A stretch of 5,403 nucleotides of DNA, taken from assembly GCA_051000715.1 (NCBI GenBank), contig JBPCOB010000191.1:1-5403 (forward strand), in the 5' to 3' direction. How positions within the stretch are numbered: position 1 is the stretch's first letter; the number at the start of each line of letters is the position of its first letter. The notes under the pieces are model-generated. The model had not been told where the DNA came from and did no database searches. It saw only the letters and a list, made by a program, of their open reading frames with translations. A program made the position numbers and the translations under genes. This document shows, piece after piece, positions 1-5,357 of the stretch. Source of the DNA: JBPCOB01 sp051000715 (lineage in GTDB: Bacteria; Actinomycetota; Actinomycetes; JALYNC01).

Positions 1-17
1 CCCCCAGGGGCTGGCTG

Positions 18-46
18 TTGACAGTCGATGCCGGCCGCGGAATGGT
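18..46 (+). promoter_or_regulatory. Possible sigma-70-type promoter for the secreted repeat protein gene
   Basis: A perfect -35 hexamer TTGACA lies at 18-23. At a 17-base spacing, positions 41-46 read AATGGT, which keeps only the second-position A and the final T of the -10 consensus. A start near position 53 would give a leader of about 50 bases before the ATG at 103. The -35 match is good and the -10 match is poor, so this is a candidate only. No other promoter-like pair stands out in the first 102 bases. Confidence 0.35.
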
Positions 47-92
47 TGCCGCCGGCGGGGTCATTCCTGTCTTCGCGGCGACCCCGCCGTTC

Positions 93-97
93 GGAGG
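93..97 (+). promoter_or_regulatory. Ribosome binding site fixing the start at 103
   Basis: GGAGG at 93-97 is a full Shine-Dalgarno core, five bases before the ATG at 103-105. It decides between this ATG and the in-frame ATG at 28. The upstream start would add 25 residues, with charged and proline-rich stretches, ahead of an otherwise normal signal peptide. Confidence 0.75.
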
Positions 98-102
98 CGG
101 TC

Positions 103-609
103 ATGCGGCGTATCGGTCCTGTCGCAGCTGGCGTGGTCTGCGCGGTGATGGTGAGTACCAGCGTGGCGAACGCGGGCACCGGCTGGCGGATCCAACCCAC
201 CCCCAAACCCCCTGGCGCCCAGCTCAGCCGGCTGCTTGCGGTGTCGTGTCCGTCGACCACCGCGTGCATCGCGGTCGGCGATCGGGTGAACAGCGGTTCC
301 GACCGCGTCGTCACGCTGGCCGAACGCTGGAACGGCAACGGCTGGACGATCCAATCCACCCCCGAACCGGCGGGTGCTGGAAACAGCCAACTGCTCGGGG
401 TGTCGTGCCCGTCGACGACCGTCTGCACAGCCGTGGGGCAGTACCAGGACAGCTCCGGCAACTACCGGTCACTGGCGCAGCGCTGGAACGGCAGCCGCTG
501 GACGATCCAATCCATCCCCGAACCCGCAGGGACCGACTACAGCGCGCTGACGGGGGTGTCGTGTCCGTCGACCACGGCATGCACCGCGGTCGGGCGGGTA
601 CTACTTTAA
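103..609 (+). CDS. Secreted WNG/SCPST repeat protein, N-terminal part (frameshifted gene)
   Basis: As written, this frame encodes 168 residues. Residues 1-24 look like a Sec signal peptide: MRR at the N-terminus, a hydrophobic core (about residues 7-17), and an A-N-A motif at 22-24 before a likely cleavage site. The mature part starts GTGW and then runs through repeats of about 53 residues, each with the pattern WTIQSTPxPxG, GVSCPSTTACTAVG and LAERWNG. Two full units and most of a third are present before the frame reads VLL and stops at 607-609. The repeat pattern continues at once in the +1 frame from 599, so the intact gene would run from 103 to 1321 and encode 405 residues. The start is fixed by GGAGG at 93-97. 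The product is probably exported and extracellular. I recognise the repeat style from uncharacterised actinobacterial secreted proteins but know no established function; a beta-propeller fold is an inference. No enzyme motif is visible. Confidence 0.75.
   Translation: MRRIGPVAAGVVCAVMVSTSVANAGTGWRIQPTPKPPGAQLSRLLAVSCPSTTACIAVGDRVNSGSDRVVTLAERWNGNGWTIQSTPEPAGAGNSQLLGVSCPSTTVCTAVGQYQDSSGNYRSLAQRWNGSRWTIQSIPEPAGTDYSALTGVSCPSTTACTAVGRVLL
290..351 (+). repeat. 62-bp perfect direct repeat, copy 1
   Basis: This stretch spans the end of unit 1 and the first codons of unit 2 (SGSDRVVTLAERWNGNG then WTI). It is identical base for base to 1089-1150. The flanks diverge at once on both sides (289 A against 1088 G; 352 onward CAATCC against GAGTCC). 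Confidence 0.9.
595..601 (+). other. Frameshift point in the repeat protein gene
   Basis: The upstream frame reads ACC GCG GTC GGG CGG GTA CTA CTT TAA. Removing one G from the GGG at 596-598 gives T-A-V-G-R-Y-Y-F-N-R-A-G, which matches the other units (for example TAVGQYFG and AAVGSYYD) and restores normal unit length. The shift is thus placed within a few bases, and only one surplus base is needed. Confidence 0.75.
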
Positions 610-1321
610 TCGCGCCGGCAACCTGGCGGCGCTCGCACAGCGGTGGAACGGCAGCGGCTGGACCATCCAGGCCACCCCCAGACCCGCGGGCTCCCCATCC
701 AGCGCGCTGGTCGGGGTGTCATGCCCGTCCGGCACCGCCTGCACCGCGGTCGGGTATGCCTTCATGACCAGCGCCGGTGTCACCGCGACGCTGGCCGAGC
801 GCTGGAACGGCACCAGCTGGACGGTCCAGTCCACCCCCAACCCCATCGGCGGCGAGAACGTCAACCTGACCGGGGTGTCGTGCGCGTCGACCACCGTCTG
901 TACCGCGGTCGGTCAGTACTTCGGCCCCCATGGCCGCGACTTGACGCTGGCCGAGCGATGGAACGGCGGCCGCTGGACGATCCAGCCCACCCCCCGTCCC
1001 GCCGGCACCCGTGGCATCGAGCTGATCGAGCTGTCTGGGGTGTCTTGTCCGTCGACCACCGCCTGCGCCGCGGTCGGGTCGTACTACGACAGCGGTTCCG
1101 ACCGCGTCGTCACGCTGGCCGAACGCTGGAACGGCAACGGCTGGACGATCGAGTCCACGCCCAACCCCACCGGTGCCGACGTCAGCGAGCTGAACGGCGT
1201 GTCGTGTGCGTCAAGCACCCCGAACGGGTGGCCGTGGCCGTCGAGCGCCGCCTGCACCGCGGTCGGGTCCTACGCCCGGTACAGCTCCGGCGACTATGGG
1301 CCGCTGGCGGAGCGCAGGTAG
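599..1321 (+). pseudogene. Secreted repeat protein, C-terminal part, out of frame with its start
   Basis: From TAC at 599 this frame reads YYFNRAGNLAALAQRWNG, which completes the third repeat begun in the other frame, and continues through units 4 to 7 to TAG at 1319-1321. It has no start or ribosome binding site of its own at the junction; the first possible start codon is GTG at 716, in the middle of a repeat (GVSC). It is therefore the 3' part of the gene that begins at 103, not a separate gene. Each unit keeps two cysteines. The final unit has a longer insert between its cysteines, with W-P-W, and ends in LAERR where other units have LAERWNG. The stop lies 49 bases from the end of the convergent ftsZ. 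Whether the break is a true mutation, a sequencing error or a recoding site cannot be told from one sequence. Confidence 0.7.
1089..1150 (+). repeat. 62-bp perfect direct repeat, copy 2
   Basis: This second copy spans the end of unit 6 and the start of unit 7. It lies 799 bp downstream of copy 1. Both copies encode the same residues, but 799 is 3 x 266 + 1, so they are in different reading frames as the sequence stands. That fits a single inserted base between them. Confidence 0.9.
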
Positions 1322-1351
1322 CCGCCGCCTCACAGTTGCATCGGCGCAGGC

Positions 1352-1366
1352 GTCGGCCGCGCCGGC
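1352..1366 (+). terminator. Weak candidate terminator hairpin between convergent genes
   Basis: GTCGGC at 1352-1357 can pair with GCCGGC at 1361-1366 (one G-U pair) around a CGC loop. It sits in the 49-bp gap between the two convergent stop codons, where a terminator is expected. There is no T-run on either side, and GC-rich DNA forms short hairpins by chance, so support comes mainly from position. Confidence 0.3.
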
Positions 1367-1370
1367 ACGG

Positions 1371-2639
1371 CTACTTGAGGAAGTCCGGCACGTCGAGGTC
1401 GTCGGTGTCGTCGAAGACGATCGTCCGGCGCCCGGGAGGCTCGGGCGCGCCGCGGCCGGGCGGCTGCGGGCCGGGGCTGGGCGGCTCGGCACCGCCGCGG
1501 CCAGGAGACCGCCCGGCAGAGGACTCCCCGCCCCCGGGAGCCTTGCCGGCCACCGCTGCCGATTGCCGGTCTTGCTGGGCCGGCGCACCGGCAGCTGGCG
1601 AAACCGCCGGCGGGGAGTTCGGCGCGGCCTGGGGCTCGGCGTCCGGCCGGCTGGCCTGGCGACGCGAGCTCTCGCCGGCCGGCCGATGTTGCGGCTCCCC
1701 GCCTTCGAACCCGGCGGCAATGACGGTCACCCGCACCTCGTCGCCGAGCGCGTCGTCGATCACCGCCCCAAAGATGATGTTGGCCTCGGGGTGCGCCGCG
1801 TCCGCGATGAGCTGGGCCGCCTCGTTGATCTCGAATAGCCCAAGGTCGGAACCGCCGGAGATGTTCATCAGCACGCCCTGGGCGCCGTCCACGGACGCCT
1901 CCAGCAGCGGGCTGGCGATGGCCATCTCGGCCGCCACTGCGGCCCGGTCCTCGCCGCGGGCGGACCCGATGCCCATCAGCGCCGAGCCGGCGCCGGACAT
2001 CACCGACTTCACATCGGCAAAGTCAAGATTGATCAGGCCTGGGGTGGTGATCAGGTCGGTGATGCCCTGGACGCCGGAGAGCAGCACCTGATCGGCCGCC
2101 CGGAAGGCGTCGAGCATGCTCGGCCGGTTCGTCATCGACAGCAGCCGATCGTTCGGGATGACGATGAGCGCGTCGACCTGACCGCGCAGCTCCACGATCC
2201 CCTGCTCGGCCTGCGTCGCACGCCGGTGGCGCTCGAAGGAGAACGGGCGGGTGACCACACCGATAGTCAACGCTCCCAGGGACTTCGCCACGCTGGCCAC
2301 AACCGGTGCGCCACCGGTCCCCGTGCCGCCGCCTTCGCCTGCAGTGACGAACACCATGTCGGCACCCTTGAGGACCTCTTCGATCTCCTCCCGGTGCTCC
2401 TCGGCGGCTCGCCGTCCCACCTCCGGGTCGGCGCCGGCGCCCAGCCCCCGGGTCAGCTCGCGGCCGACATCGAGCTTGACGTCGGCGTCGCTCATCAGCA
2501 GCGCCTGCGCGTCGGTGTTGATGGCGACGAACTCGACGCCCTTCAGCCCTACCTCGATCATGCGGTTGACGGCGTTCACCCCGCCGCCGCCGATGCCGAC
2601 CACCTTGATGACCGCCAGATAGTTCTGCGGAGCTGCCAC
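1371..2639 (-). CDS. ftsZ: Cell division protein FtsZ
   Basis: FtsZ is the tubulin-like GTPase that polymerises at mid-cell and recruits the septal wall machinery. The 422-residue product has a normal actinobacterial length. Visible features are the N-terminal nucleotide loop VGIGGGGVNAVNRM (14-27), the tubulin signature GGGTGTG (103-109), IPNDRLL (161-167), and the T7 synergy loop N204-L-D206-F-A-D209, which holds the catalytic acids. The GTPase core ends near VIAAGFEGG (306-314). A Pro/Gly/Ala/Ser-rich linker of about 90 residues follows, then the conserved tail DDLDVPDFLK (413-422), which in other actinobacteria binds partners such as SepF and FtsW. The start is GTG at 2639, giving the family-typical MAAPQNYLAVIKVVG, with GAAGGGG eight bases upstream. 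The gene follows murC in the same direction after 211 bp, where ftsQ would be expected. Its 3' end faces the repeat protein gene. All catalytic motifs are present, so I expect it to be functional. Confidence 0.98.
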   Translation of the reverse strand: MAAPQNYLAVIKVVGIGGGGVNAVNRMIEVGLKGVEFVAINTDAQALLMSDADVKLDVGRELTRGLGAGADPEVGRRAAEEHREEIEEVLKGADMVFVTAGEGGGTGTGGAPVVASVAKSLGALTIGVVTRPFSFERHRRATQAEQGIVELRGQVDALIVIPNDRLLSMTNRPSMLDAFRAADQVLLSGVQGITDLITTPGLINLDFADVKSVMSGAGSALMGIGSARGEDRAAVAAEMAIASPLLEASVDGAQGVLMNISGGSDLGLFEINEAAQLIADAAHPEANIIFGAVIDDALGDEVRVTVIAAGFEGGEPQHRPAGESSRRQASRPDAEPQAAPNSPPAVSPAAGAPAQQDRQSAAVAGKAPGGGESSAGRSPGRGGAEPPSPGPQPPGRGAPEPPGRRTIVFDDTDDLDVPDFLK

Positions 2640-2647
2640 GACGCGGG

Positions 2648-2654
2648 CCCCTTC
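2648..2654 (-). promoter_or_regulatory. Ribosome binding site of ftsZ
   Basis: The minus strand reads GAAGGGG here, eight bases before the GTG start at 2639. It supports GTG as the start, in agreement with the conserved MAAPQNY N-terminus. Confidence 0.6.
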
Positions 2655-2707
2655 GGAGAAGATTCGCGGACGCGGCTGCGCCCGCGGGCTGTCGGGAAGG
2701 GCCGGGG

Positions 2708-2732
2708 CGGTGGTGCAGGGAAGACACCACCG
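2708..2732 (-). promoter_or_regulatory. Perfect 8-bp inverted repeat in the ftsZ leader
   Basis: On the minus strand CGGTGGTG and CACCACCG are exact complements around a 9-base loop (TCTTCCCTG). The element lies about 70 bases before the ftsZ start and downstream of the proposed promoter, so it would be transcribed. It is not followed by a T-run and does not look like an intrinsic terminator. It could be an RNA hairpin in the leader or a protein-binding site. It also contains one GACAC pentamer (plus strand 2723-2727), the core known for WhiA binding, but a single pentamer is weak evidence. Confidence 0.5.
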
Positions 2733-2770
2733 AGCCGGGTTTACGGGTCCAGGCGGGAGATCGGGCGGCC

Positions 2771-2789
2771 CCTCACCTTGAGGTCGAGG
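2771..2789 (-). promoter_or_regulatory. Near-palindrome in the ftsZ leader, possible operator
   Basis: The minus strand reads CCTCGACCTCAAGGTGAGG. CCTC pairs with GAGG and ACCT with AGGT around a central CA, with one unpaired G in the left arm. It lies 30 to 50 bases downstream of the proposed start of transcription, a place where a regulator or a leader structure could act on ftsZ. The AACCTC/AAGGT theme stands out from the surrounding G/C-only sequence. No protein can be assigned to it from sequence alone. Confidence 0.4.
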
Positions 2790-2824
2790 TTTGGGGCGAT
2801 GTCAGCCTGAAGGTTCGCCGGGGA

Positions 2825-2854
2825 ACACTAGAAGGCGGGCCGGTCGTGGGTCAA
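2825..2854 (-). promoter_or_regulatory. Predicted housekeeping-type promoter for ftsZ
   Basis: On the minus strand TTGACC (plus 2849-2854) and TAGTGT (plus 2825-2830) are separated by 18 bases, close to the -35 and -10 consensus of the main actinobacterial sigma factor. The murC stop codon TGA (2851-2853) lies inside the -35 hexamer. Transcription would begin near 2818, giving a leader of about 180 bases. This would let ftsZ be expressed apart from murG-murC. Confidence 0.65.
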
Positions 2855-4269
2855 GCGCGGGGCCACTTTTCCTGGTGGCGGAGCTCCACCAGCACCTCGC
2901 CACCGAGCATGGTGATGTCGCCGGCTCCCAGGGTGAGCACCAAGTCCCCCGGGCGGGCCCGCGCGACCAGCCGCCCTGCCACCGCAGACCAGGATGGCTC
3001 GAAGGCGACCGCGACGGCTGGCAGCGGCACCGCGGCGGCGACCAACGCCCCGGTCACCCCGGGTATGGGCTTCTCGCCGGCGGCATAGACCTCCATCACC
3101 ACCACCTCATCGGCCAATCCAAGAGCGGCACCCAGCTCGGTGCCGAACGCCGCCGTTCGGGTGTACCGGTGTGGCTGGAACGCGACCACCAGCCGGCCAC
3201 CGGCGGCGACATCACGAGCGGCTCCCAGGGTGGCGCTGATCTCGGTCGGATGATGGGCGTAGTCGTCAAAGACCCGTACGCCGTTCTCGCTGCCCTTGAG
3301 CTCGAGCCGGCGACGAGCCCCGGTGAAGCCGGCCAGGCCTTCGGCCAACCGCGGGAAGGGCAGCCCGAGGGCCAGCCCGGCGGCGAGCGCACCGGCCGCG
3401 TTGAGCGCGTTGTGCCGGCCGGGCACGGCGAGCCGGACCGCACCCAGCTCGCGCCCGTCCAGCACCGCGACGAAGTGCGCTCCCGCGGCGGCGAGGACAA
3501 GCCGCTCCAGCCGCAGCCCGGCGGTGGGCACCTCGCCGTAGGTGTGCATCGCGAGGCCGCGCGCGCCGGCCACCGGCAACAGCCGGCGTACCCCGGGGTC
3601 ATCGGAGCAGGCCACCAGGAAACCGGCCGGATCGACCCGGCCGATGAAGGCGGCGAACGCCGCGTCCACGGCGGCGGCGTCCGGGTAGTAGTCGAGGTGG
3701 TCCAGCTCCACGTTCGTCACCACGGCGGCGTGCGGCGCGAGCAGCAAGAACGACCCGTCGCTCTCGTCGGCCTCGGCCACGAAGATCTCACCGGACCCGT
3801 GGTGGGCGTTGGACCCGGCCTCGTTGAGGTCGCCGCCGATGGCGAACGACGGGTCGGCGCCGCAGTGCTGGAGCGCGACGGTGAGCATGGAGGTGGTGGT
3901 CGTCTTGCCGTGCGTCCCGGCCACCGCGACGCCTCGTCGGCCGCGCATCACCGCGGCCAACAGGGCCGCCCGCGGCAGGATCCGGAGCCCCCGCCGGCGG
4001 GCCTCGACGAGCTCGGGGTTGCCCGGCCGGATCGCGGTGGAGAACACCACGGTGCTGGCGCCGCCGACCTGCTCGGCGGCATGGCCGATGAACACCACGG
4101 CGCCGAGCGCCTGCAGCGCTGCCAGCGCACGCGACTGCTTGGCGTCGCTGCCGCTCACCGGAATGCCGCGGGCCAGCAGGATGCGCGCGATGCCGCTCAT
4201 CCCCGCCCCGCCGATTCCCACGAAGTGCACGGCGCCCAGAGCCTCTGCCGCCGGCACCCCGCCGCTCAT
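2851..4269 (-). CDS. murC: UDP-N-acetylmuramate--L-alanine ligase MurC
   Basis: MurC (EC 6.3.2.8) uses ATP in the cytoplasm to join L-alanine to UDP-MurNAc, the first step of the peptide stem of peptidoglycan. The 472-residue product is of normal length. The N-terminal domain has the UDP-binding HFVGIGGAGMSGIA (15-28). The central ATPase domain has the P-loop GTHGKTTT (118-125), EADESDGSF (166-174) and NVELDHLDYY (186-195). Then come GRHNALNAAGA (284-294), DDYAHHPTEI (335-344), QPHRYTRT (365-372) and, near the end, LGAGDITML (447-455). No key motif is missing. The ATG at 4269 overlaps the murG stop as ATGA, with GGGAG six bases upstream, so the two are probably translationally coupled. The frame stays open upstream across murG, but the MurC homology and ribosome binding site set the start at 4269. 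The protein ends normally, with no FtsQ-like extension. Confidence 0.98.
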   Translation of the reverse strand: MSGGVPAAEALGAVHFVGIGGAGMSGIARILLARGIPVSGSDAKQSRALAALQALGAVVFIGHAAEQVGGASTVVFSTAIRPGNPELVEARRRGLRILPRAALLAAVMRGRRGVAVAGTHGKTTTTSMLTVALQHCGADPSFAIGGDLNEAGSNAHHGSGEIFVAEADESDGSFLLLAPHAAVVTNVELDHLDYYPDAAAVDAAFAAFIGRVDPAGFLVACSDDPGVRRLLPVAGARGLAMHTYGEVPTAGLRLERLVLAAAGAHFVAVLDGRELGAVRLAVPGRHNALNAAGALAAGLALGLPFPRLAEGLAGFTGARRRLELKGSENGVRVFDDYAHHPTEISATLGAARDVAAGGRLVVAFQPHRYTRTAAFGTELGAALGLADEVVVMEVYAAGEKPIPGVTGALVAAAVPLPAVAVAFEPSWSAVAGRLVARARPGDLVLTLGAGDITMLGGEVLVELRHQEKWPRA

Positions 4270-5357
4270 CCGGATCTCCCGCGTGCAGCGGCGGTGACCA
4301 TCCGAGCTAGCTCCACGTCGGCGTCGCGGCGCCCGAACCGGGCGGCGGCCGCCGCCATCCGGGCAAGGTGGGCGGGTGCGAACAGGAGCGGGACCAGCTC
4401 CCGAACGATGAAGGACGGACTGAGGACGGCGTCGGACACCATCAACCCGCCACCCGCTGCCACCACCGGCTCGGCGTTGAGGCGCTGCTCCCCGTTGCCC
4501 ACCGGCAGCGGGACATAGGCCGCCGGCAGGCCGACTGCGGCCAGCTCCGCGCAGGTCAGCGCGCCCGCGCGGCACAGCGCCAGGTCCGCCGAGGCGTACG
4601 CCAGCTCCATCCGCTCGACGTAGGGAACGGCGACATAGGGCACCTCCGTCGTGATCGGCAGCCGAGCGGAGATCTCGTCGTAGTGCGCGGCCCCGGTGGC
4701 GTGCAGGACCTGGACGCCGGCGCGGGCGAGCTCCGACGCCGCTGCGACCACCGCCGCACTGAGCCGTCGGGCGCCCTGGGAGCCGCCGAAGACCAGGAGC
4801 GTCGGCAGCTCCGGCCGCAGCCCGAAGGAGGCCCGGCCTACCGGGCGCATCGCCGGCCGGTCCAGCGAGGCGACGGCTGCCCGCAGCGGAATGCCCACGT
4901 AGATGGCGTGCGGCAGCCGAGCGGCGGGCGTGCCCGTGGCCACGTACGGCGTGAGGCGGGCGCCGACCCGGTTGGCCAGCCCGGGCCGGGCGTTCGCCTC
5001 GTGGACCACCACCGGTATCCGGCGCCGGCGGGCGGCGAGGTAGGCCGGCAGGGCCACGTAGCCGCCGAACCCGATGACGACGTCCGCCCGGACTGACTCC
5101 ATGACCGCGCCGGCCGCGTGCACAGCCCCGGCCAGCCGACCGGGCACCGTGAGCAACGCCGGGCTCGGCCGGCGGGGCAGCGGCACCGCCGGGATCACCG
5201 CCAGCGGGTACCCACGGGCCGGCACCAAGCGGCTCTCCAGCCCACGCTCGGTTCCCAGTGCCGTGATTCGCACCGCCGGGTCGCGCCGGCGCAGGGCGTC
5301 GGCGACGGCGAGCGCCGGCTCGACGTGGACGGCGGTCCCGCCGCCGGCCAGCCCCAC
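4266..5357 (-). CDS. murG: Lipid II synthase MurG (GlcNAc transferase), possibly 5'-incomplete
   Basis: MurG (EC 2.4.1.227, GT-B fold, family GT28) transfers GlcNAc from UDP-GlcNAc to lipid I at the inner face of the membrane, forming lipid II. From GTG at 5357 the product has 363 residues. The N-terminal acceptor domain has the loop GGGTAVHVEPAL (5-16), VIGFGGYVALP (94-104) and HEANARPGLANRVG (119-132). The C-terminal donor domain has GGSQGA (191-196), PYVERMELAYASADLALCRAG (at 245-265), ALTCAE (266-271) and PVGNGEQRLNAEP (285-297), which binds UDP-GlcNAc. One deviation is Val10, where most MurG proteins have Gly in GGGTxGH. The start is uncertain: GTG at 5357 has GGAG only one base away, no start codon occurs in frame from 5358 to 5402, and the frame is still open at the edge, reading RAWSVGLAGGG. 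The true start may lie outside. The stop overlaps the murC start. Confidence 0.95.
   Translation of the reverse strand: MGLAGGGTAVHVEPALAVADALRRRDPAVRITALGTERGLESRLVPARGYPLAVIPAVPLPRRPSPALLTVPGRLAGAVHAAGAVMESVRADVVIGFGGYVALPAYLAARRRRIPVVVHEANARPGLANRVGARLTPYVATGTPAARLPHAIYVGIPLRAAVASLDRPAMRPVGRASFGLRPELPTLLVFGGSQGARRLSAAVVAAASELARAGVQVLHATGAAHYDEISARLPITTEVPYVAVPYVERMELAYASADLALCRAGALTCAELAAVGLPAAYVPLPVGNGEQRLNAEPVVAAGGGLMVSDAVLSPSFIVRELVPLLFAPAHLARMAAAAARFGRRDADVELARMVTAAARGRSG
4276..4280 (-). promoter_or_regulatory. Ribosome binding site of murC inside murG
   Basis: GGGAG on the minus strand lies six bases before the ATG at 4269, within the last codons of murG. It selects this start out of a long frame that stays open upstream. 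Confidence 0.65.

Larger units (their letters stand above)
184..1318 (+). repeat. Seven tandem coding repeats of 52-59 residues
   Basis: Units begin at the Trp codons at 184, 343, 499, 659, 818, 974 and 1142. Their protein lengths, after correcting the frameshift in unit 3, are 53, 52, 53, 53, 52, 56 and 59 residues. Shared positions are W-T-I-Q near the start, T-P-x-P-x-G, then G-V-S-C-P-S-T-T-x-C-T-A-V-G, then L-A-E/Q-R-W-N-G. The cysteines are spaced C-x5-C in units 1 to 6 and C-x15-C in unit 7. The copies differ by many substitutions, so most of the array is old, except for one identical stretch shared by units 1/2 and 6/7. Confidence 0.9.

Noticed and set aside
28..102. ATG at 28 as the start of the repeat protein
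   Set aside because: It has no good ribosome binding site, overlaps the candidate promoter, and puts 25 unlike residues before a complete signal peptide. ATG at 103 has GGAGG at the right distance.
184..1318. The periodic repeats as a CRISPR array or mobile-element repeats
   Set aside because: The period is about 156-177 bp, the whole unit is conserved as protein, and there are no short identical repeats separated by unique spacers. They are coding repeats.
643..2091. A 482-codon plus-strand frame across the repeat gene and ftsZ
   Set aside because: It is an alternate-frame reading of the repeats (periodic HRGR-like peptides) running into the antisense of ftsZ. The real frames here are clearly identified.
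2640..2850. A shortened ftsQ or small ORF in the murC-ftsZ gap
   Set aside because: No frame here has a ribosome binding site with a start codon and a plausible membrane segment or POTRA sequence. The region is better explained as promoter and leader.
2791..4518. A 575-codon plus-strand frame opposite murC and murG
   Set aside because: It is antisense to two clearly conserved genes and has a low-complexity Gly/Arg/Gln/His composition. It has no recognisable domain.
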